Below, piece after piece: positions 1 through 8,550 of a stretch of DNA of 64,000 nucleotides. Source of the DNA: Fuerstiella sp. (lineage in GTDB: Bacteria > Planctomycetota > Planctomycetia > Planctomycetales > Planctomycetaceae); the NCBI GenBank assembly GCA_022447225.1, contig JAKVAZ010000010.1, positions 62,001-126,000 on the forward strand, given 5' to 3'. Positions within the stretch are counted from its first letter, which is position 1; every line of letters starts with the position of its first letter. The notes beneath the pieces were generated by a model. That model was not told where the DNA came from. It made no database searches and saw nothing but the letters and a program-made list of their open reading frames with translations. Both the position numbers and the translations under genes were made by a program.

Positions 1-1004
1 CTGCTGCCGGGAGCGAGCGTGCCGACTTCACCGGCGAGCTGCAGAACTTTGGCAGGACTCGCACCGACACGAGCCAGCACTTCATGTTCCGGCATTCCCG
101 CGGCAATGCATTTACTCATCATCCTCGGCAGGTCATGCGACGGTTGTACACCGAGATGAGCAGCATATTGGTCGGTGGAAATGGTGTCCGGATACCAGCC
201 TTCGGCAAACGCTGCTTCTGCCACCCGAAACGAAAAACTGGCAAGCCCGTGGCAGCCATCGAACAAGACACCACGATCGCGCGCTTCACAGACTTCCGGC
301 AGGACCCTGCCGTCATCGCCGATGATACTCCATTCGTCGTCACGAAAGATGTAAGTCACGACGTCGCCAGGCCGGATCAACGCCAGTTGTTCTGCGATCG
401 GCCAGTCGGTCGGATTCCGCATGCCGTACAGCAGCGGCTTGCCTGTTCGTTCAGCCACGTTCAACGCACTTTGTACGACGTCCTGAGGATTCAGGGCACA
501 TGAGATGCGACTGACGTTGACTGCAATGCCCCAAATGAAATCGCCGCCTTCAGCAATGGTCTCCGCACACGCATCGATGTCGACCCATTCGCTGTCCTGA
601 AAGCATGCTCCGTCCGGGCTTTCTCCATGTGCCGACAGATTAATCGCCAGCCGAATACGTGTTCGGCTGGTTTCGATCGTGTCACGACGATATGTCCGCC
701 AGTGTTTGGCCCCGGCATCTCCCTGAGAAAGCACGGTTGTCACCCCCCGGGGCAGAAATTCGACGTCCGGATCGACCCCGTATTTGGACCCGCTGTTTGC
801 GGGGTGAGCATGAAGATCGACCAGCCCGGGCAATAAAAGTCCGTTTGGAAATTCCAGAGTCTGCCGCGAAGTTCCGTCCAAAGAGGCACCGGACGCCACA
901 ATGCGATCGCCACGAACCGCAACGGCGCCTGGGCCATCCAGACCGGTCGTTGTACAAACGACACGCCCCGCCCGGATAAGAAGGTCGTAATCAAAATCAG
1001 GCAT
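1..1004 (-). CDS. Amidohydrolase family metal-dependent hydrolase (partial, 3' end outside window)
   Basis: The minus strand is open from the ATG at 1004 to the window edge, giving about 334 residues without a stop, so the C-terminus is missing. The protein starts MPDFDYDLLIRAGRVV, the usual beta-sandwich opening of amidohydrolases, and carries the metal-binding HxH motif in LVDLHAHP (His65, His67) at the end of the first barrel strand. Later barrel ligands are suggested by FDGCHG near residue 257 and the Asp of STDQYAAH near residue 284. The stretch LSQGDAGAKHW resembles the deacetylase/adenine deaminase-like branch of the superfamily more than dihydroorotase. No signal peptide is seen, so it is probably cytoplasmic. 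It likely hydrolyses an N-acyl or cyclic amide bond, but the substrate cannot be read from the sequence. It is divergent from the DUF1553 gene at 1459. Confidence 0.82.
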   Translation of the reverse strand, partial: MPDFDYDLLIRAGRVVCTTTGLDGPGAVAVRGDRIVASGASLDGTSRQTLEFPNGLLLPGLVDLHAHPANSGSKYGVDPDVEFLPRGVTTVLSQGDAGAKHWRTYRRDTIETSRTRIRLAINLSAHGESPDGACFQDSEWVDIDACAETIAEGGDFIWGIAVNVSRISCALNPQDVVQSALNVAERTGKPLLYGMRNPTDWPIAEQLALIRPGDVVTYIFRDDEWSIIGDDGRVLPEVCEARDRGVLFDGCHGLASFSFRVAEAAFAEGWYPDTISTDQYAAHLGVQPSHDLPRMMSKCIAAGMPEHEVLARVGASPAKVLQLAGEVGTLAPGS

Positions 1005-1458
1005 GAAGTCACCACGATGGCTGGCTGCCGGTACAGCGGGACACACTCAGACCACGGTGGACCATGCTCACGAAAGATACTGTGCACCGTGTTTGGAACG
1101 GTTTGGACTTTGTTCAGCAGCGAATTGTCAGGGCTGATGTGCAATCAGCACATTGTAGCCTCCAGGCGATTCGTCCGCCCTCATTATACGGGGATCTCGT
1201 GCAATCCGGCGCTGCTGACCTGCGGCTCAGATAAAATCAGCTCTTCCCCAACGTTTCAGCACGTAGTGCACAGGAGGTGCGAAGTCCTGAAGTCACCTGC
1301 CATTCCCAACAAATATGATGGATTCGTTACGGGACCCAAATCCAGATGCTCTGATAGAATCTGACATTGGCAGTCGGCGCAAACTCAACGTCAGACGGAA
1401 GGCGTCCATTGCCAGAATTGTTTGACCATACGGGTTCTCTCATGGTAAAACGGCCGGC
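1005..1458. other. Divergent intergenic region without a gene
   Basis: This 454-base stretch separates the amidohydrolase (-) from the DUF1553 gene (+). Short open frames here have no recognisable protein features. It must hold the promoters of both flanking genes, but I see no convincing -35/-10 pair or operator. Confidence 0.5.
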
Positions 1459-3726
1459 ATGCTGTTACCCAAAAACGTCGAGAAGTTTCCTGGCAGGTGC
1501 GCTCTTCGCATTGCCATTCCCGTACTCGTGCTGCTCGGTGGCAGACTGGTTGCTGACGACTCCGAGGATCAATTAGCGGCCTACGATGCGAGCATTGTGC
1601 AGAGCGATCGGGAGCACTGGGCCTATGTGCCGGTTCGGCAGCCGCAAGTGCCTGCTGTGGAAGATACCGACTGGATCCGAACACCGATTGACAATTTCGT
1701 ACTGGTGAAACTGGAACAGCAGGGGTGGCGACCGGCTCCGACGGCCAGACCACATGATCTGTTGAGAAGATTGTATCTCGATCTGACTGGACTGCCGCCG
1801 ACGATTGACCGTCAGGATCGGTTTCTCGAAGAGCCAACCGCTGAGCATTTTGATGAGCAGGTGGACCAGCTCTTACGACAAACAGGATACGGTGAACGCT
1901 GGGCGCGGCACTGGCTGGATCTTGTACGATACGCCGAATCGAATGGCTACGAACGTGATGCCGAAAAACGACACGTATGGCGATATCGAGACTATGTCAT
2001 CGACGCTTTAAATCAGGACAAGCCGTACGATCGCTTCGTACTGGAGCAACTGGCAGGTGATGAAATGACCGATCGCAACACACAGACCGTGCTGGCCACC
2101 AGCTTTTATCGTCTTGGATCCTGGGACGATGAACCGGCAGATTCCTCTCAATATCGCCATGATCAACTCGACGACATCATTCGCACAACGTCACAGGTGT
2201 TCCTGGGTTTGTCATTGGGATGTGCGCGTTGTCATGATCACAAATTCGACGCGTTGACGATGCATGATTATTACCGCATGTCCGCCATCATGGCCCCGAT
2301 GAAGCGACCCCGTCGGGATGCCGACATGCCCGCCGGGTCGATTGAACAACTCGAACAGCTTGCCGAACGGGATCGGATGATCGAAGGTCTGCGAAATCGC
2401 CAACAGGAACTTCGCGATGGTTTTCGTGAAAAATTCCTGACCTCCGGTGTCAGCAGCCTGGACCAAAAAGTTCTGTCGGCATTCACGATTCCTGTCGACG
2501 AACGAAACTCGGAACAAAAGCAGCTGGTTACGACTCACCAGACCAACTTTGATCAGCAGCTTGAGGACGGGTTTCCTCCGCAAAGGAAGCGTCGCTTTGA
2601 TGATCTCCGGCGACAGATCACTCAACTGCAGGAGCAGATACCGGATCTTCCCAAAGGATATTTTCTACATGAAGAGAGTCCCAAGCCGCCTGGAAGTTTT
2701 CTGCTGCTTCGTGGTCGGGCGGCTTCGCCCGGGCCGGAAGTTCAGCCCGGACTTCCGGCGGTACTCGTCCGCGAGCAACCTGCATTTCACGTGCGTGAAA
2801 GGTCCACAGGTCGACGTCTGCGGTTTGCGAAGTGGATTGCCAGTGCGGAAAATCCGCTGACTGCCCGTGTCATCGTGAACCGGGTGTGGCAGTACCATTT
2901 TGGTGAGGGCATCGTCCGCACACCCAGCGACTTTGGTGTGATGGGCGATTCACCGACACATCCCGAGTTGCTTGACTGGCTGACACACTGGTTCGTTAAC
3001 GACGCGAACTGGTCGCTGAAGAAACTGCATCGTCTGATCGTGTGCAGCAATACCTACCGAATGAGTAAAAGTTCAAACTCGGAATATGCCCAGTTGGACC
3101 CCGCCAATCGACTGTTGTGGCGATTTCCTTATCAACGACTGCAGGTTGAGACCATCCGCGATTCAATCCTGGCTTCAAGCGGCAGACTGAACCGCGAGAT
3201 GTACGGACCTGGCGTGAAACTGGACATCCCGCAGGTTGTGATTGAAAGTCACGCAGACCGGAATAATATCTGGGAAGCGTCAGGTCGCGAGGACCAGTCA
3301 CGACGTACCGTTTATGCATTTGTTAAACGCTCGATCGTCGTACCGATGCTCGAAGTACTCGATTTTTGCGACACAACGCGTTCCACTGAAAAACGCAATA
3401 TCACCAGCGTGTCGCCGCAGGCGCTGACATTATTCAACGGTGATTTCGTCAACCAACAGGCAACGTACCTGGCTGAACGGGTCATCAGAGAAGTCGGAGA
3501 CGACCCGAGTGCACAGGTCGCGCGTGCATGGCGACTGACTTTGTGCCGACTGCCGAATGACGAAGAGCGGCGGGCAATGGTTGATTTTATGGAAACGGAA
3601 ACACAGCGATCAATAAGTGAGTTGAAAGAAGGTGAAGAACTGACAGCAGAGAGGGCCCATCGTCGTGCGTTCGTTCAGGTGTGCCGGGTTATTTACAACC
3701 TCAACGAGTTTTCATATCCAAATTAA
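1459..3726 (+). CDS. DUF1549/DUF1553 (PSCyt2-PSD1) protein without N-terminal cytochrome domain
   Basis: This 755-residue protein has a positively charged N-terminus and hydrophobic stretch (about residues 15-32, ending GGRLVA) that looks like an export signal. A PSCyt2/DUF1549 domain follows at about 50-270, with the motifs DLTGLPPT and ERWARHW and an internal heme-type motif CARCH at Cys255-Cys258-His259. A charged linker leads to the PSD1/DUF1553 domain at about 450-745, with ENPLTARVIVNRVWQYHFG and a C-terminal end NLNEFSYPN typical of the family. Unlike its two paralogs in this window it has no PSCyt1 domain before DUF1549. The DUF1501 gene begins 36 bases downstream, so the pair is almost certainly one operon. 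The family is abundant in planctomycetes and has no established reaction; an exported redox-linked role is inference. The ATG at 1459 has no strong Shine-Dalgarno sequence. Confidence 0.9.
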   Translation: MLLPKNVEKFPGRCALRIAIPVLVLLGGRLVADDSEDQLAAYDASIVQSDREHWAYVPVRQPQVPAVEDTDWIRTPIDNFVLVKLEQQGWRPAPTARPHDLLRRLYLDLTGLPPTIDRQDRFLEEPTAEHFDEQVDQLLRQTGYGERWARHWLDLVRYAESNGYERDAEKRHVWRYRDYVIDALNQDKPYDRFVLEQLAGDEMTDRNTQTVLATSFYRLGSWDDEPADSSQYRHDQLDDIIRTTSQVFLGLSLGCARCHDHKFDALTMHDYYRMSAIMAPMKRPRRDADMPAGSIEQLEQLAERDRMIEGLRNRQQELRDGFREKFLTSGVSSLDQKVLSAFTIPVDERNSEQKQLVTTHQTNFDQQLEDGFPPQRKRRFDDLRRQITQLQEQIPDLPKGYFLHEESPKPPGSFLLLRGRAASPGPEVQPGLPAVLVREQPAFHVRERSTGRRLRFAKWIASAENPLTARVIVNRVWQYHFGEGIVRTPSDFGVMGDSPTHPELLDWLTHWFVNDANWSLKKLHRLIVCSNTYRMSKSSNSEYAQLDPANRLLWRFPYQRLQVETIRDSILASSGRLNREMYGPGVKLDIPQVVIESHADRNNIWEASGREDQSRRTVYAFVKRSIVVPMLEVLDFCDTTRSTEKRNITSVSPQALTLFNGDFVNQQATYLAERVIREVGDDPSAQVARAWRLTLCRLPNDEERRAMVDFMETETQRSISELKEGEELTAERAHRRAFVQVCRVIYNLNEFSYPN

Positions 3727-3743
3727 ATTCTAAATCGCTCCTC

Positions 3744-3752
3744 CAGGAGAGG
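3744..3752 (+). promoter_or_regulatory. Shine-Dalgarno supporting a TTG start
   Basis: AGGAGAGG lies about 10 bases before the TTG at 3763, while the next in-frame ATG at 3793 has no comparable site. This decides the start of the DUF1501 gene. Confidence 0.6.
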
Positions 3753-3762
3753 TCATCGCCCG

Positions 3763-5271
3763 TTGCGACAGATCAAAAGTGAGACCCGACTGATGAACGG
3801 TAGCCCACGTTTCAGACCGAACAATACTCCCTGCCAGCGAACGCGTCAGGAATTCCTCTGGGAGGTTGGCGGTGGCTTTGCCGGCCTGGGTTTAATCGAC
3901 CTGCTGTCGCGTGATGGTTTCTTTGCAAATCGTGCTGTTGCGGCAAATGCACAGAAAATGGCTTCGGCATTCAAGCCGCCTCAATTTCCGGGTAAAGCGA
4001 AACACTGCATCTTTCTGTTTATGAACGGTGCGCCCAGCCAGGTGGATACCTTTGACCCCAAGCCCACGCTTACGAAGTTCCACGGTACTCCGTACAGGGG
4101 CAAAGCGAAATTTGGTAGCGGCGGTCGAAAAATTGGCTACCTCGCTCAATCGACGTTCAGGTTTAACCAGCATGGGCAGAGTGGGCTGCCGATCAGCGAA
4201 ATTTTTCCACAGACCGCCAGGTACGCGGACGATTTGTGCGTCATTCGTTCGATGTATGCCGATACCGCGGCACATGCCTCGGGCTGTCTGCAAATGAATA
4301 CCGGCGACGTACAAATCGGGTCGCCCAGTCTTGGTTCATGGATGAGTTACGGTCTGGGAACAGAAAGTCGAAACCTGCCCGGCTTTGTTGTCATGACGGA
4401 TCCTCGCGGAGGACCGATCAGCAGCGCGTCGAACTGGTCGTCGGGCTACATGCCGGCTGCCTATCAGGGAACACTGTTCCGTAACGGGGGTACCCCACTT
4501 CTTGACCTTGCCACGCCGAAAGGCGTCGGGGACAGGACACAACGTCATTCCCTCGATCTGTTGGAACGATTGAACCGAAAACACCTGACACGACATCCTG
4601 GTGAATCGGAGCTGGTTGCCAGAATCATGTCGTATGAACTGGCTTATCGAATGCAGTCGAGTGCGACCGAGGCGGTGGATCTTGGCGCGGAAGATGCACG
4701 AACCAGAGAAATGTACGGGTTAAACAACAAACTCACGTCAGATTTCGGGAACAAATGTCTGACAGCGCGGCGGTTAATCGAGCGAGGAGTGCGGTTCGTA
4801 CAGTTGTATTCCGGTGGCGGACATCTCGAGGACACCTGGGATGGCCACACGGACTGTATCAGCAACCATAAGCTGCACGCTGGTGAAACAGACCAGCCTA
4901 TTAGCGCGTTGATTACCGATCTAAAACAACGTGGTCTGTGGGATGAGACGCTCATCGTGTGGGGTGGTGAATTCGGACGTACGCCAACCAGTGAAGGTGT
5001 TGGAAAACCGGGACGCGATCACAACTGGCTTGGTTTCTCGATGTGGCTGGCTGGCGCGGGTATCAGGGGTGGCCAGGTGATTGGTGCTACAGACGAACTT
5101 GGTTTTGCGGCCGTGGAAGACAGGGTGCACGTTTCCGACTTACACGCCACCATTCTGCATCTGATGGGACTCGACCATCGGCATCTGGCATATTTCTACA
5201 ATGGACTGGACAGGCGGCTCACCGGACCGGATGAAGAACGTTACCACGTTGTTCAGCAGGCACTGGCGTAA
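3763..5271 (+). CDS. DUF1501 protein, exported, sulfatase/alkaline phosphatase-like fold
   Basis: This 502-residue protein belongs to DUF1501, a family related to the sulfatase/alkaline phosphatase superfamily and often carrying twin-arginine signals. Hallmarks are LFMNGAPSQVDTFDPKP near residue 88, GGEFGRTP near 405, GRDHNWLGFSMWLAG and a C-terminal DLHATILHLMGLDH. The chosen start is TTG at 3763 because AGGAGAGG lies about 10 bases upstream; an ATG at 3793 would give a protein 10 residues shorter. The export signal reads TRQEFLWEVGGGFAGLGL, with Gln in place of the second Arg of the Tat motif, whereas the four other DUF1501 proteins here keep the RR pair. It follows the DUF1553 gene by 36 bases. 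The enzymatic activity is not known. Confidence 0.9.
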   Translation: MRQIKSETRLMNGSPRFRPNNTPCQRTRQEFLWEVGGGFAGLGLIDLLSRDGFFANRAVAANAQKMASAFKPPQFPGKAKHCIFLFMNGAPSQVDTFDPKPTLTKFHGTPYRGKAKFGSGGRKIGYLAQSTFRFNQHGQSGLPISEIFPQTARYADDLCVIRSMYADTAAHASGCLQMNTGDVQIGSPSLGSWMSYGLGTESRNLPGFVVMTDPRGGPISSASNWSSGYMPAAYQGTLFRNGGTPLLDLATPKGVGDRTQRHSLDLLERLNRKHLTRHPGESELVARIMSYELAYRMQSSATEAVDLGAEDARTREMYGLNNKLTSDFGNKCLTARRLIERGVRFVQLYSGGGHLEDTWDGHTDCISNHKLHAGETDQPISALITDLKQRGLWDETLIVWGGEFGRTPTSEGVGKPGRDHNWLGFSMWLAGAGIRGGQVIGATDELGFAAVEDRVHVSDLHATILHLMGLDHRHLAYFYNGLDRRLTGPDEERYHVVQQALA

Positions 5272-5365
5272 TATCAGTCACACCGTTGCTGCTGAACGCT
5301 GTACTCAGGTCATGTTCAACCGAGGCCTGCCTGGCTGAGCCAGCCGAGGTGATTCAGAGATTAAC

Positions 5366-5393
5366 GGAGCCGACAGGGACCGGCATCGGCTCC
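5366..5393. terminator. Hairpin between convergent genes, possible terminator
   Basis: GGAGCCGA and TCGGCTCC form a perfect 8-base-pair stem around a 12-base loop, between the end of the DUF1501 gene (+) and the end of the glycosidase-like gene (-). There is no clear T-run, so intrinsic termination is only likely. A second small stem, CTGGCT/AGCCAG, lies just upstream near 5330-5342. Confidence 0.4.
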
Positions 5394-5499
5394 AGGCGTT
5401 GATGTCAAACAGCTGCGAAATCTGCCGGCCTCGTGCCTGCCCCGATTTTCGGAACGCACAGTGTTCGTGCGCTGAAAGAAACTGTCCTGCGACGTGTCC

Positions 5500-7029
5500 T
5501 CACTCCGTCCAGTAGGAGTAGAACCGGCCGTTTCGTATCAGGTAACGCAGCTGAACTGTCTGGTCCTCAAAACGGGCGATATCACTTTGCTGCCAGTGGA
5601 CCTGTTCGTGCATCACATTTCCCGTGACCGGCTTCGACCGTGTCAAAACGGCCCCGTTGCTGTCCAGCACCTCGACCCAAATCTCGCCGCGCGGTGCATC
5701 AGCATTCAGAAACAATTTCGTGCCGGTCATTCGGAAAGGTTTAGTGAGAATCGTCCCTTTAGTTTCACCGGCATCCAGTGAGACGAAACCATCCCGTCGC
5801 AGCACAGCCAGCGAGATCGCGCAGGCATCCGGGTCCGGCCGAGGAGGTCGAGTTCGATACTTGGCACTTGTGTAGTAAAACCACAACTCCTCACCACGCA
5901 GCACGGCGTTCGATGGTCCGATTATTCCTGTCAGATCATAAGCTCCATCCCCGGGTCGTGAACTGTCGATGAACGGCCGGCGATCGCCAAGTCGCTGCCA
6001 GTTTTTTAAATCCCGGCTGCACGTGAGTTGGACCAGATGAAAACCGTCGGTGTTTGTGCCGTCGACAGACGGTCCGGTGGAGTAGTACATCGTTGGCATG
6101 CCGACATACAGTGACTCATATCGGAACACGCCCATATTGTAGACGTCCACGTTGTAGCGGGTCGGGTCGATCGACATCACCGGCTGCAGCGAATCATCGG
6201 CAAGTCGCGTTCTGATCCTGTCCAGGCCCATCTTCTGGTCGAGATCATCGGTATGAAATATGAGTCCGTGATCTGTCCACATTTTGAAATCTCTGCTGGT
6301 TTCCAGATAAACGGACCGTCCGTTGGGTCCATTGCGTTTGACGGTGAGAATCAATAATCCTGCTTTTTCATCAAAGGAAAAATTTGCTTCATCTCCACTG
6401 GGCACACCGGGCACATCCGGAAGCATTTTCCAGCGACGTCCGTCGGGTGAAACGGCGAATCCGACCGGCGGCAGTGCGCACTTATAACGACGCGAGGGAT
6501 CGGGATCTGTCGGATCATGAATGACGTAATCCGTTCGAACGTGGTGTTCTCCCGCCATGAGTGAGATATAGTTATTGCGCGGCCATCTCTCGTAAGTCAC
6601 CTGACCGAGCTCCGGCTGAGACCAGTGAAGTCCGTCAGGACTTTCGTAATAGCCGGTGTAGTTTTTCCCTGTGGCCGTCAGATCGGGTGGGGTGGCAGCA
6701 CAGTCCCAGAACTTAAAAATCTGCTGCTCAGCATCCCAGACCGGGGCCGTGCGAACCTGTACACTTGATACGCCCAGTTGCCAGTTCGGTCGGATCACCG
6801 CACCTTTTTTGACAGGCTGGTGCATCGTCCGTTTGAGATTTTCAATCTTCTGTATGCCGACATCATCGAGGAACAATTGTCGTTCGCCGGCTGTCGGATG
6901 AAACGGCATCTCGGCTTTTGAATCAGAGGACGTAAGCAGCAGGCCGGTGAACGATGCCCACGCTGCAAATGTCGCCTGAAACACGGCCACCGATGTGAAG
7001 AGATTTCTGACTTGTCGATTTGTTCTCAT
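5500..7029 (-). CDS. Exported glycosidase-like beta-propeller protein
   Basis: This 509-residue protein begins with a basic, hydrophobic export signal (about residues 1-40, ending near DSKAEM). The mature part starts with ERQLFLDDVGIQKIENLKR and HQPVKKGAVIRPNW, a pattern seen in planctomycete proteins related to the five-bladed beta-propeller glycosidases (GH32/43/68-like). Repeated blade-like segments follow, such as GYYESPDGLHWSQPELG, GFAVSPDGRRW and LTCSRDLKNW, each pairing 'S.DG..W' with a strand. A C-terminal region of about 90 residues looks like a separate beta-sandwich. A role in polysaccharide or glycoside breakdown outside the cytoplasm is inference, and catalytic acids could not be assigned with confidence. 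The ATG at 7029 has only a weak GGATA ribosome site. It is convergent with the DUF1501 gene at 3763. Confidence 0.72.
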   Translation of the reverse strand: MRTNRQVRNLFTSVAVFQATFAAWASFTGLLLTSSDSKAEMPFHPTAGERQLFLDDVGIQKIENLKRTMHQPVKKGAVIRPNWQLGVSSVQVRTAPVWDAEQQIFKFWDCAATPPDLTATGKNYTGYYESPDGLHWSQPELGQVTYERWPRNNYISLMAGEHHVRTDYVIHDPTDPDPSRRYKCALPPVGFAVSPDGRRWKMLPDVPGVPSGDEANFSFDEKAGLLILTVKRNGPNGRSVYLETSRDFKMWTDHGLIFHTDDLDQKMGLDRIRTRLADDSLQPVMSIDPTRYNVDVYNMGVFRYESLYVGMPTMYYSTGPSVDGTNTDGFHLVQLTCSRDLKNWQRLGDRRPFIDSSRPGDGAYDLTGIIGPSNAVLRGEELWFYYTSAKYRTRPPRPDPDACAISLAVLRRDGFVSLDAGETKGTILTKPFRMTGTKLFLNADAPRGEIWVEVLDSNGAVLTRSKPVTGNVMHEQVHWQQSDIARFEDQTVQLRYLIRNGRFYSYWTE

Positions 7030-7421
7030 AGATTTGGTATCCGATCACCAACTCTAGCTGAACAAAGTTCCAGGTGAAATCTTCCAGACTGCGTTTGGTG
7101 ACTGACCTGATCAGGTCGGACGTGTCACTCAGTCCGGTTCAGAAATTGTTCCGATATGCCAGCGTTCGTATTACAGGAATTGATCAATATTGCCCCGAAT
7201 GCCCGCTGCAAGTGCTTATCCGACGGTGTGATTCGTGATCGGATATGAGCCGAGTGGCTGGTCCGCTTCGTGTTCTGATTTCCACGCATAACGACCGCCC
7301 TGAATGTGGCGGATTGTCTCTCCGTAAGAGACCCTGCAAAGAATGGTTTCCAGGAGCACGCTGCGGGGTGGCACCTGCTGTCCTGGCAGGTGTTGACCGG
7401 TGTGCATGCGTTCAGGGGGCA
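7030..7421. other. Intergenic region with one hairpin
   Basis: No gene is supported in this 392-base stretch between two minus-strand genes. It holds the hairpin at 7372-7392 and must contain the promoter of the glycosidase-like gene. Short open frames here show no domain, signal peptide or ribosome site. Confidence 0.5.
7372..7392 (-). terminator. Hairpin downstream of the thioredoxin-like gene
   Basis: CACCTGC and GCAGGTG form a perfect 7-base-pair stem with a 7-base loop about 30 bases past the stop codon of the minus-strand gene ending at 7422. No T-run follows, so it may be a transcription-end structure or a dispersed hairpin repeat. A similar sequence occurs at 57431-57453. Confidence 0.4.
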
Positions 7422-8228
7422 TTATCGGGACAGCGTCTGCATCAGTTGTTGGGCTGACTGAAATCCGTGCCGGCGATTCAGGATACGCAGATCCGGAGCG
7501 ACAATCAGTGTGGTCGGCAAAGATTGGATTCCCATCTGCCTTACAAAGTCTTTTTGATCGTCAGCGTTGACGGCGATTGCCACGAATCGTTGGCTGATCA
7601 GGTCCATCAGGTTGGGATCCGTGTAAGTCTCGTTTTTCATCCGTTCACAGTGCGAGCACCAGGGAGCAGATATCTGAATCAGAATCGGTCGATTCTCCTG
7701 ATTCGCCAGGTTGGCTGCTCGACGAATGTCGGTATTCCACGAGATGGTTCGAGCTATGGCACCCTGCATTTCAAAACCAGTCGGTCGATAACGATTGGAA
7801 ACAGGGTGAGACTCGCGACGTTCCCTGTTCGAATTCGACGGACTCGTCTGATATTCAGGTTTCAACCGTTCGTCGAGTCGTCGAGTACGACCTGTTGCGA
7901 CTTCACGCTCGGAAACGTAAGGGAATGAACCGGAACCATGGTTTTCGTGTCGCAGGCCAATTTCACAATTTTCGGTGTCACAGTTGTTTCGTGGTTTTCC
8001 GAAGTTAATGTTGCACTGTCCGTCTTTACAGTACGGATCCTGATATCCAGACAAAGGCGGATACCCAGGTCGATCATTCGTTGCCAGTCGTAGTTGGTCC
8101 GAACTCTTCGAACACCGACTGAGGTCGCAACCCAATGTACTCTGGTGACAGGAGCCGGACCCGACCTGAGCAAATGCAGACGAGGACAGGACCATCCCTG
8201 CCATCAGAAGAAAGGTTGGTTTAGTCAT
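7422..8228 (-). CDS. Exported thioredoxin-like protein
   Basis: The start is the ATG at 8228, because GAGGG lies 8 bases upstream and a signal peptide follows at once (MTKPTFLLMAGMVLSSSAFA, cleavage after SAFA). The open frame extends 40 codons further upstream, but that part looks non-coding. The 268-residue protein has a low-complexity, cysteine-bearing middle (about 25-130) and a C-terminal thioredoxin-like domain from about 150. The active-site motif is APWCSHCERM with Cys191 and Cys194, and the cis-proline stretch is SLPTTLIVAP. This arrangement fits a periplasmic disulfide reductase or a DUF255/thioredoxin_7-like protein. At least six cysteines lie in the middle region, which is unusual and could mean a structural disulfide or metal site. 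It is separated from glnS by 322 bases and is probably transcribed alone. Confidence 0.82.
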   Translation of the reverse strand: MTKPTFLLMAGMVLSSSAFAQVGSGSCHQSTLGCDLSRCSKSSDQLRLATNDRPGYPPLSGYQDPYCKDGQCNINFGKPRNNCDTENCEIGLRHENHGSGSFPYVSEREVATGRTRRLDERLKPEYQTSPSNSNRERRESHPVSNRYRPTGFEMQGAIARTISWNTDIRRAANLANQENRPILIQISAPWCSHCERMKNETYTDPNLMDLISQRFVAIAVNADDQKDFVRQMGIQSLPTTLIVAPDLRILNRRHGFQSAQQLMQTLSR

Positions 8229-8550
8229 CTGATTGTCCCTCACAGAAAGGTGTTCTGAAAATCGGTGATGTTCAGACCACCGATAACGGTCCCGACTCCC
8301 GAAGCCATTCAGGAGACATCTGCGAGACCGAAGAGACAATTTGCACACAACGTGCCAAAGTCGAGACCGATGACGTTATCCGGCAAACACTGCCGGTTGT
8401 GTGGATTCGGCGCGAAGCTGCATACGACCTGACGGGATGCGTTCCGGCGAAAAAACAACCATATGTCCACGTCAATTTAAAAGAAGTGTCAGTCTGATGG
8501 CAGGTTGTGATCGAGGTGACACGTTCTGCCACGACTGGATATTAAGACCT
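8229..8550. other. Intergenic region upstream of the thioredoxin-like gene
   Basis: This 322-base stretch lies between glnS and the thioredoxin-like gene, both on the minus strand. The frame of the thioredoxin-like gene stays open to 8348, but I see no signal peptide, ribosome site or family pattern there. It is best read as leader and promoter DNA. Confidence 0.45.
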
